Assembly: GCA_025937895.1 (NCBI GenBank)
Contig: JAICQL010000003.1
Coordinates: forward strand, 40,742 to 104,741
From: Polyangiaceae bacterium
Lineage (GTDB): Bacteria; Myxococcota_A; Polyangia; Polyangiales; Polyangiaceae
Length of the DNA stretch: 64,000 nt
Direction: 5' to 3'
Shown: positions 9,575-17,531 of the stretch, piece after piece
Layout: each line of letters starts with the position of its first letter
Position numbering within the stretch: the first letter of the stretch is position 1
Notes under the pieces: generated by a model
What the model was told of the DNA's origin: nothing
The model's input: only the letters and a program-made list of their open reading frames with translations
Databases searched by the model: none
Program-made: the position numbers and the translations under genes

Positions 9575-10495
9575 TCAGGTCGCTGCGGGCCGGTTGCGCT
9601 CGAGGTGGCGCAGCACCTCCTGCAGGTCCTCCCAGACCTCGCGCTTGGCCTGCGGCTGGCGCAGCAGGTATGCGGGATGGAACGTGGGCATCACCGGCAC
9701 CTGGCCGCGGAAGAGCTTCCACTGCCCGCGCAGGCGCATGATGCCTGTCGTCGTGCCCAGCAGGCCCTGCACCGCCGTTGCGCCCAGCGCGATGATGACC
9801 CGGGGCTGCAGTAAACTGAGCTGCTCTTCCAGGTAGGGCCGGCACTGGGTCATCTCGTCCGGCTCCGGCTTGCGATTGCGCGGCGGACGGCACTTGACCA
9901 CGTTGCACACGTACACGTCGTCCCGAGCCAGCTTCATCGCGGCGATCATCCGATCCAGCAGCTGGCCCGCGGGGCCGACGAAGGGCTCGCCCCGCCGATC
10001 CTCTTCTTCGCCGGGACCCTCACCCACGAACACCACGCCCGACCGGCCGCTGCCCCGCGCAAACACCGTCTGAGTCCGCTCGCGGTGCAGTGCGCAACGT
10101 GTGCAGCCCTTGATCTCTTCGGCCAGCTCGGCGAGCCGCCCGGCACCAGGGGCGATCGGCAGCGAGACATGCACTCCGCTGGCAGGCGCTGAAGCCGCTG
10201 GGGCGGGAGCCTTGGCAATGGGCGCCGCCGCTGGTGCTGGGCCCCGCTGCGACGGCACCGCAGCCTCGCGCTGCGGGCGAGGCAACGCTGGCGAAGACGC
10301 AGGCCGGGGCTCCACCCGAGGCCTGTTCTCCACGTGAGCTCTGGCCTCGACCTGACGCGGCGGAGCTGCGGGCACTCCCCACGCCCCCGAGCCCTCCAGC
10401 AGCTCCAGCTGTGCCCGCAGCGCACCGCAGAGCTCTGCCAGCTCTCTGCGCAGCTCTGCGCCCGTCAGTTCCCGCGTCTCCGATGTGCCGTCCAC
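9575..10495 (-). CDS. Type 4 (Fe-S) uracil-DNA glycosylase family protein
   Basis: Removes uracil from DNA as the first step of base-excision repair. 306 residues from a GTG start at 10495, chosen because GGAGG (10500-10504 on the complement) lies 4 bp upstream; a longer frame exists but overlaps the preceding gene. The first 110 residues are a Pro/Ala-rich linker. The catalytic domain has four cysteines spaced as Fe-S ligands (C131, C134, C202, C218), motif A VFVGEGPGEEEDRRGEPFVGPAGQLLDRM, CRPPRNRKP at 202-210 and the late motif TFHPAYLLR. These match the thermophile-type family 4 enzyme. It lies 22 bp downstream of a lipoprotein gene and two genes from lexA, which fits a repair neighbourhood. 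Confidence 0.92.
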   Translation of the reverse strand: MDGTSETRELTGAELRRELAELCGALRAQLELLEGSGAWGVPAAPPRQVEARAHVENRPRVEPRPASSPALPRPQREAAVPSQRGPAPAAAPIAKAPAPAASAPASGVHVSLPIAPGAGRLAELAEEIKGCTRCALHRERTQTVFARGSGRSGVVFVGEGPGEEEDRRGEPFVGPAGQLLDRMIAAMKLARDDVYVCNVVKCRPPRNRKPEPDEMTQCRPYLEEQLSLLQPRVIIALGATAVQGLLGTTTGIMRLRGQWKLFRGQVPVMPTFHPAYLLRQPQAKREVWEDLQEVLRHLERNRPAAT

Positions 10496-10499
10496 GTCA

Positions 10500-10504
10500 C
10501 CTCC
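10500..10504 (-). promoter_or_regulatory. Ribosome binding site fixing a GTG start
   Basis: GGAGG on the minus strand, 4 bp before GTG at 10495. It is the best Shine-Dalgarno in the region and sets the glycosylase start 85 codons inside the longest open frame. Confidence 0.7.
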
Positions 10505-10517
10505 AGAGTGCGGGAGT

Positions 10518-10934
10518 TCATCGGGGGCTGCAAGCCGGCCCGGCGGGAACGCACAGACCGGAAGTCGGGCCGTCGGTTTGCTCCGGCGCAGGCGGGCGGC
10601 AATGTTCGGATGGGGAAAGGACCAGAGCCGCCCGGGCGTGCTGATCGGCGATGCGCAGGTGCGCCTCCGCTTTCGACGAGGAGCCTTGAGCCCGCTCCAG
10701 CTCGGCGAAGTGCAGCTGACTTCGTGCCACCGCGAGCTCGCGCGGCGCACAGCGCAGCGCGCCGCTCGCTTCCGCCTCCAGGATGGCCTGACCGATGCGC
10801 GCGATGTGCTGATCTATCAGCGGGTCACGCACACACCCCGTCGCCCAGCACCAGCTCAGCGTGAGCCCTGCAAAATGCCAGGCCCCCAGCGCTGATTGCG
10901 CTCCTGCCCCGGCCGCGCGTGACCCGGAGCGCAT
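10518..10934 (-). CDS. DUF4398-like exported/lipoprotein
   Basis: 138 residues with a hydrophobic N-terminal segment and a lipobox-like WATGC. The mature part contains CAPRELAVARSQLHFAELE and KAEAHLRIADQHARAAL, an Ala-rich helical hairpin of the DUF4398 kind, often found next to OmpA-type proteins. The C-terminus is disordered and Pro-rich. It starts at the stop codon of the related upstream gene (10934), so the two are co-translated. It looks like a diverged tandem copy. Function unknown. Confidence 0.6.
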   Translation of the reverse strand: MRSGSRAAGAGAQSALGAWHFAGLTLSWCWATGCVRDPLIDQHIARIGQAILEAEASGALRCAPRELAVARSQLHFAELERAQGSSSKAEAHLRIADQHARAALVLSPSEHCRPPAPEQTDGPTSGLCVPAGPACSPR

Positions 10935-11287
10935 CAGAACGGCTCGGCTCGTGGCACGAGTGGCGCGGGCTCGACGTGTTGCGCCACCTGGACCGCGCGA
11001 CTGGCGTAGTCGTGCGCCACACGCGCGAGCGCGATGGCGTCGCCATAGTCCGCCTCCATCGCCTCACTTCGAGCCTTTCGCAGGTGCTCCAGCGCGTAGT
11101 GATACTCGTAGGGCGCGCGCGCCTCGGCGCCCAGTTGCTCCGCTCGCGCAAGCTCCTCCGAGGCCTGCGTGATGTGCGCCGCATAAATGGCGTTGCCGCA
11201 GCCGAGCGCTATGCTCGCCCCCAAAGCCAGCACGGCTCTGCGGCACCCATCCAGCGAGCTTCCACGACACGAAATGGCCAAGCTCAA
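10934..11287 (-). CDS. DUF4398-like lipoprotein
   Basis: 117 residues from a TTG start at 11287; the start is uncertain and an internal GTG is possible. Signal peptide VLALGASIALGC with a lipobox cysteine. The mature helical segment ASEELARAEQLGAEARAPYEYHYALEHLRKA followed by EADYGDAIALARVAHDYASRAV is typical of DUF4398, thought to sit in the periplasm bound to the outer membrane or OmpA-type partners. Paired with a shorter relative directly downstream. Confidence 0.65.
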   Translation of the reverse strand: MSLAISCRGSSLDGCRRAVLALGASIALGCGNAIYAAHITQASEELARAEQLGAEARAPYEYHYALEHLRKARSEAMEADYGDAIALARVAHDYASRAVQVAQHVEPAPLVPRAEPF

Positions 11288-11440
11288 AGCCTAGCAGAGC
11301 ACCGTCGCGGGCCAAACCGCCATCACGAGCGGCGTGGGGACATCAAACCATCGGGCGCGAGCCGCCCATCACCTGCGAGCGGTGCGCAGCGCCCATGGCG
11401 GTGCCTACCTGGCACGGCGTCCAGCACGGCAACACCGCAC

Positions 11441-11530
11441 CAACAACCCAGAGCTCAACAACCCAGAGCTCAACAACCCAGAGCTCAACAACCCAGAGCT
11501 CAACAACCCAGAGCTCAACAACCCAGAGCT
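11441..11530. repeat. 15-bp tandem array abutting the lexA stop codon
   Basis: Six perfect contiguous copies of CAACAACCCAGAGCT. The lexA stop codon (11529-11531 on the complement) overlaps the last two bases. Every junction forms GAGCTC, the palindrome also seen in the arrays at 3413 and 61403. There are no spacers, so it is not a CRISPR. Confidence 0.95.
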
Positions 11531-12164
11531 ACAGCCGCCGGTAAACGCCGACGACGACGCCCAGGAGCATCGTGGGCCGGAAGTCGGACGCGCGCACCAG
11601 GATGGGAGCCATCTGGTCATTCGCCGGCTGGAAGCGCACGTAGTCCTTCTCCGGGTAGTAGTACTTCACCGTGGCCTCGTCGCCGATGAGCGCCACCACA
11701 ATCTCGCCACGGTCCGCAGAAGCCTGCTTGCGCACGAAGATGTAGTCCCCGTTCAGGATGCCCGCATTGATCATCGAGTCACCCTGGACTCGCAGACCGA
11801 ACACGTCGCGGCCGCCACGCACCAGCATCCGATCGACACGCACGGTGTCCACGACGTTCTCCTCCGCCAGGAGCGGCAGGCCTGCCGCAACCCGTCCGAG
11901 AACTTGAACGTCGATCGCCGAATCATCCGCGCCAGCCACCGCCTCCGGCTCTTGACTGACGAGCCGCAGCGCACGGCTCTTCATGTCTTCGCGACGCAGG
12001 TAACCTTTGCGCTCCAGCGCGCGCAGATGATCGTTGACTCCGTTTGTGGAACGGATGCCCATCGATTCGCCGATCTCGCGGAGGGTAGGTGGGTATCCCC
12101 GCTCTTCGATCGACTGGCGGATGAAATCGAGCGTTTGCGCCTGGCGCTTGGTGAGACCCTGCAT
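11529..12164 (-). CDS. lexA: LexA SOS repressor/autoprotease
   Basis: Represses SOS genes and self-cleaves on RecA filaments. 211 residues from ATG 12164 ([15 protein letters not shown]). ATG 12173, three codons upstream, overlaps the -10 hexamer and would lie upstream of the expected transcript start, so 12164 is preferred. Winged HTH at about 25-62; cleavage site A94-G95 (VAAGLP); catalytic S130 (GDSMINAG) and K167 ([10 protein letters not shown]). All functional residues are present and the length is normal. Its promoter holds an SOS-box-like operator within the spacer, indicating autoregulation. A six-copy 15-bp array starts at its stop codon. Confidence 0.96.
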   Translation of the reverse strand: MQGLTKRQAQTLDFIRQSIEERGYPPTLREIGESMGIRSTNGVNDHLRALERKGYLRREDMKSRALRLVSQEPEAVAGADDSAIDVQVLGRVAAGLPLLAEENVVDTVRVDRMLVRGGRDVFGLRVQGDSMINAGILNGDYIFVRKQASADRGEIVVALIGDEATVKYYYPEKDYVRFQPANDQMAPILVRASDFRPTMLLGVVVGVYRRL

Positions 12165-12171
12165 CCCGCCC

Positions 12172-12200
12172 ATCTTACTGAACGGGTGTTAGGAAGTCAA
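12172..12200 (-). promoter_or_regulatory. lexA promoter with SOS-box-like operator in the spacer
   Basis: On the minus strand, TTGACT (12200-12195), a 17-bp spacer, and TAAGAT (12177-12172). The spacer holds CCTAACACCCGTTCAG (12193-12178), close to the Myxococcus LexA box as I recall it (CTRHAMRYBYGTTCAGS), with a one-base shift in the left half. The predicted start near 12165 coincides with ATG 12164, so the mRNA may be leaderless. Confidence 0.65.
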
Positions 12201-12205
12201 ATCGT

Positions 12206-12220
12206 CAGGTGACACACCTG
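12206..12220. other. Perfect inverted repeat upstream of the lexA promoter
   Basis: CAGGTG-ACA-CACCTG, between the stop of the cyclic-nucleotide-binding gene (12246) and the lexA promoter. It could be an operator for another regulator or a weak terminator for the upstream operon. No U-tract follows. Confidence 0.4.
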
Positions 12221-12245
12221 CCGGTTTCGCTAACGTATTAAAGTT

Positions 12246-12710
12246 TCAAGAAAATCTGCCCGAAATGCCCAGCATCGTCAGCTTGTCGTTGGTGCTGCGG
12301 AGCCGCCCGACGAGCATGTGAACCGTGCTCCAGAGCACCTCGTACGCGAGCTCCTTGTCCTGAAACAGCAGGTCATCGAGGTCCTCTTTCGAAATGGCGA
12401 GCAACCGGCAGCCATCGTGCGAGAGCGCATCTGCCGAGCGTGGTGATTCATCCAGCAGCGCCATCTCGCCGAAGACCTGGCCTGGGCCCAGGACCGCCAG
12501 CGCCTCTTCTCCGACGCCGGGCACCTGACGCGCGATGCGCACCTTGCCCTCCAGGATCAAATACACTTTGTCGCCAACATCTCCGTGCTGAAAGATATTC
12601 GCGCCGGTGGGGAATGATTCCTCGTGCGCGATCGAGGCAACGCGCTCCAGCGCATGATCCTTCAGGCTCGAGAACAGCTCCACGCGGCGCAATTGCTCGG
12701 TTCGATCCAC
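12246..12710 (-). CDS. Cyclic nucleotide-binding (cNMP) domain protein
   Basis: 154 residues, almost entirely one CRP-type cNMP-binding beta-roll. The pattern GANIFQHGDVGDKVYLILEG and the phosphate-binding-cassette-like GQVFGEMALLDESPRSADAL (about 82-101) with the expected Glu and Arg are visible. No DNA-binding HTH follows; the C-terminus is a helix (ELAYEVLWSTVHMLVGRLR). It is therefore a stand-alone sensor, probably acting through a partner. It lies 43 bp downstream of tonB on the same strand. The ligand (cAMP, cGMP or other) cannot be told. Confidence 0.88.
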   Translation of the reverse strand: MDRTEQLRRVELFSSLKDHALERVASIAHEESFPTGANIFQHGDVGDKVYLILEGKVRIARQVPGVGEEALAVLGPGQVFGEMALLDESPRSADALSHDGCRLLAISKEDLDDLLFQDKELAYEVLWSTVHMLVGRLRSTNDKLTMLGISGRFS

Positions 12711-12753
12711 GCGCTCTCCTTTGAGGAAGGCTGCTGAGTCGGCAGACTCACGT

Positions 12754-13572
12754 TTACCGCCGCTCGAACGTCACCACAATCGTGATCGTGGACGTCATGG
12801 GCGTGCCACTGCGATCGAGCTTGGGCAAGTAGGTCTTGCTCCACGCGCAGCGCTGCGCCGCTCGGCCCAGGCCGTAGCCGGGGCTGCCCACGACCTGCAC
12901 GTCGAGCGGCTTGCCCTGCGCAGAGACGGTGACCACCACGTTCACCCGCTCGTAGTTGATGTGATCCGCTTCGGGAGGAAAGGGACATGCCCATTGGCGC
13001 TCCACGATGTCAGCCTCGCGCGAGCGATCCACGCCGGTGTACGGTGCCGTGCCCTTGCCGCCGGGGACGCCGTCGGCGCGAGCGGTGGGCGCGCGCACGG
13101 CTGTCTTGCTGGTGCCGCTCGAAGCCGTGACGCCCCCCGCATAGGACTCGGCATTGCCCTGCACGAAGGTGGTGCCCGTGAGATCGACGGGCTCATCCGG
13201 ATCGGGCTCTGCCGTCAGCACTTTGCCTGCCTGTGCGGCAGCAGGCGCCGGTGGGGGTGGCTCGGCGGGAGCTGGAGCCTTCTCGGGCGGTGGCTTTGGC
13301 TCGGGCTTCGGGGGTGGCTCCGGCTCGGGTTCGGGCTCGGGCTCTGGTTCAGGCTCCGGCTCGGGTTCGGGCTCCGGCTCGGGTGGAGGCTCCGGCTCCA
13401 GCGCGACCTCGGTGCGAGTGCGCTCCGCCATCGCTGCCTGGACCTGGCGAGCGAAGTCAGCCAGCTCGAACAACCCGGTCAGGCCACCAAAGGCCACAGC
13501 CGCATGCAGCAAGAAGGCCGTCGCCACAGACACGGCCAGGCGGCGTCGCTGCAGCCGATGTTCATCTCGCAT
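12754..13572 (-). CDS. tonB: TonB family energy-transducing protein
   Basis: Transmits proton-motive force from ExbB-ExbD to outer-membrane receptors. 272 residues: cytoplasmic basic start, one TM (VSVATAFLLHAAVAFGGLTG, about 14-33), a periplasm-spanning rigid region of about ten Glu-Pro repeats and Pro/Lys segments (about 58-105), a low-complexity linker, and a C-terminal TonB domain (VNVVVTVSAQGKPLDVQVV to the end). Downstream of exbB and exbD in the usual arrangement. No receptor gene is in the window, so the substrate is unknown. Confidence 0.9.
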   Translation of the reverse strand: MRDEHRLQRRRLAVSVATAFLLHAAVAFGGLTGLFELADFARQVQAAMAERTRTEVALEPEPPPEPEPEPEPEPEPEPEPEPEPEPPPKPEPKPPPEKAPAPAEPPPPAPAAAQAGKVLTAEPDPDEPVDLTGTTFVQGNAESYAGGVTASSGTSKTAVRAPTARADGVPGGKGTAPYTGVDRSREADIVERQWACPFPPEADHINYERVNVVVTVSAQGKPLDVQVVGSPGYGLGRAAQRCAWSKTYLPKLDRSGTPMTSTITIVVTFERR

Positions 13573-13629
13573 CCCGGCACCCGGGCATCGCTCTCAACCT
13601 CGCACCAAAATCGCGTCACGCGGGCGGCA

Positions 13630-14094
13630 TCACGGGGCCGCCGCTGGAATCGGAGCGGGTGCCGGCGTCGCCTCATCCCGCGGAGCCGGCGCGACGCCAA
13701 ACGCGAATTTGGCCAACCCTGCCTGCTTCAAAATGTCCAGCACGCGGATGACCCGGCCGTGCTCCACCTTCTTGTCGGCGCGAATCACCACGCGCATGTC
13801 CTTGTTCCGCGCCTTGGCCTGCCGTGCCAGCTCGGCGATCGCCTCGTCCGTGGTGACCGGCGTGGAGTCCACCCGCGCCGCGCCGTCGGCCGTGAGATCC
13901 ACGCTGAAGACGTTCTGCACCTCTTCACCGCTGGCCGCCTTGGGCAAATCCATCGGCATACCCTGAGAGACGATGATCTTGGCCGTCACCATGAAGACGA
14001 TCAGGAGCACCAAGGTGACGTCCACGAGCGGCGTGACGTTGATGCTGCTGATGATGCCTTCATCACCATCGTCGTTGCTGCTGCTACTCGCCAT
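13630..14094 (-). CDS. exbD: Biopolymer transporter ExbD/TolR family protein
   Basis: 154 residues. A short cytoplasmic N-terminus, one TM (VDVTLVLLIVFMVTAKIIV, about 24-42) with the conserved proton-path Asp in TPLVDVTLVL, and a periplasmic domain (about 43-135) with the VVIRADKKVEHGRVIRVLDILKQAG pattern. The last 18 residues are a Pro/Ala tail. Between exbB (35 bp upstream) and tonB (57 bp downstream), so part of one proton-driven complex. Confidence 0.94.
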   Translation of the reverse strand: MASSSSNDDGDEGIISSINVTPLVDVTLVLLIVFMVTAKIIVSQGMPMDLPKAASGEEVQNVFSVDLTADGAARVDSTPVTTDEAIAELARQAKARNKDMRVVIRADKKVEHGRVIRVLDILKQAGLAKFAFGVAPAPRDEATPAPAPIPAAAP

Positions 14095-14129
14095 GTGCGC
14101 TCGCTCGCTCCGCTGCTACGTCAGGCACG

Positions 14130-14846
14130 CTACTCTGCATCACTGGCCACGGCGGCTGGCGGAGCGCTGCTGGTCGGACGCGTGCCACCCTTCGCCACCA
14201 GGTGTGCGAGCAACACGCTGCCGAGCGCGTCCGTCTGCGCCAGGATCGAGCGCAGCCGCCGCTGAAACACGTTGTACATGGCCACTGCCGGAATCGCCAC
14301 GAACAGGCCCACGGCGGTGGCCACGAGCGCCTCTGCGATCGCTGCCATCACTTCCTGCGGAGCCGCCAGCCCCTGCGCGGCCTCCGATGCGGCCGCTGCC
14401 ACGTCCTGGCGGCCCAGCGCTTCGAAGGCCTCCACGACGCCGATCACGGTTCCGAACAAGCCCACGAACGGTGCATTGTTGCCCAGCGTGCCCAGGTACG
14501 CCAGGCGGCGCTCCAGCTTCAAGCGCTGCAGCGCCTTCGCGCCTGACATCGCCTCCTCGGCGGATTGGGCGCCGCGATCCGCTTCGTCCAGTCCGCTCAG
14601 CACCACTGCAGCCTCGGCGCTGGGAGAGGCGTCGAGCAAGCGCCGTGCACCCTCGAGATCGGCCTTGCGCAAGCGCTCGCGCAGCTCGCGCGAGAGCCGC
14701 TCCGTATCATCCTTCAGTGAGTGGTAGAACCAAGCACGCTCCAGCATCACCGCGACGGACAAGACGCTCAGTCCGAGCAGCAGCCACATCACCCACTCCG
14801 CACCGAAGTTGGTCATGAGCCGCTGCAGCCACTCGACTAGATTCAT
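14130..14846 (-). CDS. exbB: MotA/TolQ/ExbB proton channel family protein
   Basis: 238 residues; three TM segments (about 15-35, 113-135 and 155-178). The family core is visible as LAYLGTLGNNAPFVGLFGTVIGVVEAF and, in TM3, EALVATAVGLFVAIPAVAMYN. Forms the inner-membrane channel with ExbD. First gene of exbB-exbD-tonB. A GGGAGAA Shine-Dalgarno precedes the ATG. TolQ or AglR-type roles are less likely because a true tonB follows. Confidence 0.94.
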   Translation of the reverse strand: MNLVEWLQRLMTNFGAEWVMWLLLGLSVLSVAVMLERAWFYHSLKDDTERLSRELRERLRKADLEGARRLLDASPSAEAAVVLSGLDEADRGAQSAEEAMSGAKALQRLKLERRLAYLGTLGNNAPFVGLFGTVIGVVEAFEALGRQDVAAAASEAAQGLAAPQEVMAAIAEALVATAVGLFVAIPAVAMYNVFQRRLRSILAQTDALGSVLLAHLVAKGGTRPTSSAPPAAVASDAE

Positions 14847-14955
14847 TTTCTATCGTTCTCCCGGAGCCAGTCATTAGCTCCGCGCGTCCCAAAATGGCAC
14901 CCCCATTCGAGTGCCCGCCCGGCACGGGGTGAGATTCCGGCCGCTGGTCGACGGG

Positions 14956-16620
14956 TCAGAGCTCGTGTGGCATCAAATCGCGGGGGGACCGGAAGTGCTG
15001 CAGCGGGGAATAGTGGCGTAGGCTGGATACGCTCCGCATGTACACATCGGCATACGTCGTCACCTGGACGCCGAAGATGCTTTGCTCCCCAGCCTCCTTG
15101 AGCAGTGAGCCCCAGTACGGATGAAACGCGGCGTCCACGGCCCTCACCAGGCCGTGATGCTCGCGGTCGATCCCCTTTAGCTCTTCACGGATGGAGGCGA
15201 TGGCGCGCTTGATGCGGGCGCGCTCCAGCGAGACAGCCGCGTCCGACGGGACCTTCGGATAGCTGCGGAAGCGCGCCTGGTAGAAGCGCAGGTCGTCTTC
15301 CAACCGCCCGCGTGAGGCGTCGAGCTCGCGCAGGCGGCCAAAGCGCGCCGCGCAGCTCGAGTGAGCCGCGAGCTCGGCGCCCAGCTCCTGGATGATCATC
15401 GCCGTGCGCCACGTCGACTCCTTCTTCGAGCGCAGGATATCGCCATAGATGTGATCGCCCACGTACAGCACGCGAGCGCCGCGGATACCGAGCACGCGCT
15501 CGAACTCGGCGAGGTTGCCTCCTTCGTAGATGCGCCCGCGCTCGATGCGTCCGCCCGCGTCCTTCAGCACGTCGCGATCGCGTTCCATCAGCGCTCGGCC
15601 TTCGCGGAACCAGCCGGGCTTCTGCGCCGCGACCACCACCGCATCAAAATAGTGCCGCCACGTCGGGTACTCTTTACGGCGCGAATCCAGCAGGTACGTC
15701 ATCAGCGTGTCGGTGTACGACCACGGCGAGTTCGTCAGCAGGAACAGCTTCTTGCCGGCAGAGCGGAACTTGTGCAGCGTTGCCTCGAGATCGGGATCTC
15801 GCTGCACGTAGCGCGGCAGATCCAGGGTCACGTTGGCGTAAAAATCACCATCGCGGTGCGCCTCGTCGATTGACTTGCGCACGTCGTCGAAAACGGTGCC
15901 GTAGTCGACGCGCCCGCCGTGTCGATCGAGGGCATCGACGATGGCTGCATAGCTGGTCACCTCGGACAGCGAGAACAGGGTGTCTATCCAGTGATAGCGA
16001 GGCGTGTTGGGCCTGACCTGTTTCTCGAAATACAGCTCGTGTAGCTGCTGCGAGTCCAGCGGCGCGAGCCCGTGATAGCCTTTGTGTACCGCCTTGAAGC
16101 GATCCATCTTCAGCACGTTGCCGAAGCGTTTGTCCACCAGCAGCCCGCGGATGGGAAAGCGCGTATCGTAGCGGATCTGCCGCAGGTAGCGCGGATAGCC
16201 GCGGCCGATCATGCGATCGACGGTCAGCTGCACGCTGAGCTCGTCGAGCGCTTGCTGGTGATAGATCGCCAGCGTGTAGTCCATGTCGAAACCGAGCCAG
16301 TCAATCTTCGACAGGTTCAGGTCGCGGTTCACGAACACGCGGTCGTTAGGATCGATCCTCACCTTGTGCGGCGTGGACGCCGCCGAGAGATTGGCGAGCG
16401 GCAGCAGCAGCTGCTCCGGGGCATCCCTGGCGGTGGCCGGAGCCACGCTGGTGGGGGACGAGGCCGGGTCCAGGCCCGGCTCTACTGGGGCGGTTTGGTG
16501 CGGGGCAGGGGGGGGATGCGTCTTGAAAGCGAGAGCAGACTCGACGCGCCGCGGCGCCAGAGGGTCGGTCACGTGGCTTAGGGTAGCACGAGGTCTGAGG
16601 CGCGACCGAGCTTGCGACAT
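14956..16620 (-). CDS. HAD-IG family 5'-nucleotidase (NT5C2-like)
   Basis: 554 residues of the HAD-superfamily IG 5'-nucleotidase family, similar to eukaryotic cytosolic purine 5'-nucleotidase; would dephosphorylate nucleoside monophosphates. HAD motif I is DWLGFDMDYTLAIY (near residue 110-120). Motif II is in KKLFLLTNSPWSYTD, and motif III/IV in VLYVGDHIYGDILRSKK. The first 85 residues are disordered and non-conserved. The start is uncertain: the ATG at 16620 leaves only 26 bp to the divergent gene, and a GTG at 16572 would leave promoter space. A C-terminal helical region with DREHHGLVRAVDAAFHPYWG completes the family pattern. Confidence 0.88.
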   Translation of the reverse strand: MSQARSRLRPRATLSHVTDPLAPRRVESALAFKTHPPPAPHQTAPVEPGLDPASSPTSVAPATARDAPEQLLLPLANLSAASTPHKVRIDPNDRVFVNRDLNLSKIDWLGFDMDYTLAIYHQQALDELSVQLTVDRMIGRGYPRYLRQIRYDTRFPIRGLLVDKRFGNVLKMDRFKAVHKGYHGLAPLDSQQLHELYFEKQVRPNTPRYHWIDTLFSLSEVTSYAAIVDALDRHGGRVDYGTVFDDVRKSIDEAHRDGDFYANVTLDLPRYVQRDPDLEATLHKFRSAGKKLFLLTNSPWSYTDTLMTYLLDSRRKEYPTWRHYFDAVVVAAQKPGWFREGRALMERDRDVLKDAGGRIERGRIYEGGNLAEFERVLGIRGARVLYVGDHIYGDILRSKKESTWRTAMIIQELGAELAAHSSCAARFGRLRELDASRGRLEDDLRFYQARFRSYPKVPSDAAVSLERARIKRAIASIREELKGIDREHHGLVRAVDAAFHPYWGSLLKEAGEQSIFGVQVTTYADVYMRSVSSLRHYSPLQHFRSPRDLMPHEL

Positions 16621-16646
16621 CGAGCGTTTGGGGGGAGTCTTGATGG

Positions 16647-17378
16647 GTGAAGGTCCCTCCCATAGCGGTCCTCGTCACGGGCGACCCCGTGCCTGCAACT
16701 CGCGACCGACTCGGCGGATATCTCGAGCTGATCCGGGCGATGGCGCCCGGTTTTGCGGGGGCGCCCTGGCAGGCACACGATGCGCGCGCTCTCGATGTCC
16801 TACCGGACCTTACCGACGCCCTGGCTGTCATCATCACGGGCTCCGCTCTGAGCCTCACGGAGCCGCAGCCGTGGATGCGCCGAGCCTCCGAGCGGCTCGC
16901 CGCGCTGGTTCGCCGTGAGACGCCGACGCTCGGCATCTGCTTCGGCCACCAGCTGCTCGGGCACGCCCTGGGCGGCAGAGTTGCGCTCAATCCGCGCGGC
17001 CGCGAGATGGGTACCGTCAGGTATGAGGCTCTGCTGCCCGATCCGGTGCTGGGACCAGCAGGCTCGTGGCCCGTGAACGCCACCCACCTGGACTCGGTGG
17101 TCGAGCTACCGCCAGGCGCGACGGTGCTGGGGACCACGGCGCTGGAGCCCCATGCTGCAGTCCGATTTGGGCCCGCGGCGTGGGGCGTGCAGTTTCACCC
17201 CGAGATCGACGGCGCCGTGATGCGTGAATTCATCGCCGCGCGCCGGCCTGCGCTGGTCGGGGAGGGGGTCGACGTGGCTCAGCTGGAGCAGGGGGTGCGA
17301 GATGCGCCCGACGCGGCGGCGCTCATCGAGCGCTTTCTGCACGTGGCCGGACAGCTCCGGCTGCGGCGCGCAGGCTAG
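16647..17378 (+). CDS. Class I glutamine amidotransferase-like protein
   Basis: 243 residues from GTG 16647 with GGGGAG upstream. Class I GATase fold: the nucleophile elbow GICFGHQLLG (cysteine near residue 98) and the His-Glu pair in VQFHPEID are present, so the triad looks intact. Similar stand-alone proteins are annotated as GMP synthase-like amidotransferases; there is no synthetase domain, so the ammonia acceptor is unknown. Divergent from the 5'-nucleotidase gene, which hints at a shared purine-related role, though this rests only on position. Confidence 0.85.
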   Translation: MKVPPIAVLVTGDPVPATRDRLGGYLELIRAMAPGFAGAPWQAHDARALDVLPDLTDALAVIITGSALSLTEPQPWMRRASERLAALVRRETPTLGICFGHQLLGHALGGRVALNPRGREMGTVRYEALLPDPVLGPAGSWPVNATHLDSVVELPPGATVLGTTALEPHAAVRFGPAAWGVQFHPEIDGAVMREFIAARRPALVGEGVDVAQLEQGVRDAPDAAALIERFLHVAGQLRLRRAG

Positions 17379-17531
17379 GTTTTCCCGCCGCTCTTTTTCT
17401 GCCTGGTTTCGCCACGCGAGCTTTACAAACCGCGCACGCGGCCGCATCCTCCGCCGCCCGTTCGGGCTCGAGCCAGCGCTCGTGCCTGGCCGGGCCGGGG
17501 CCTCCGCCCGGAGGCTGGTACGAGGTGAGCT

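Noticed and set aside
11441..11530. CRISPR-like array
   Set aside because: Units are contiguous with no spacers, only 15 bp long and not accompanied by cas genes.
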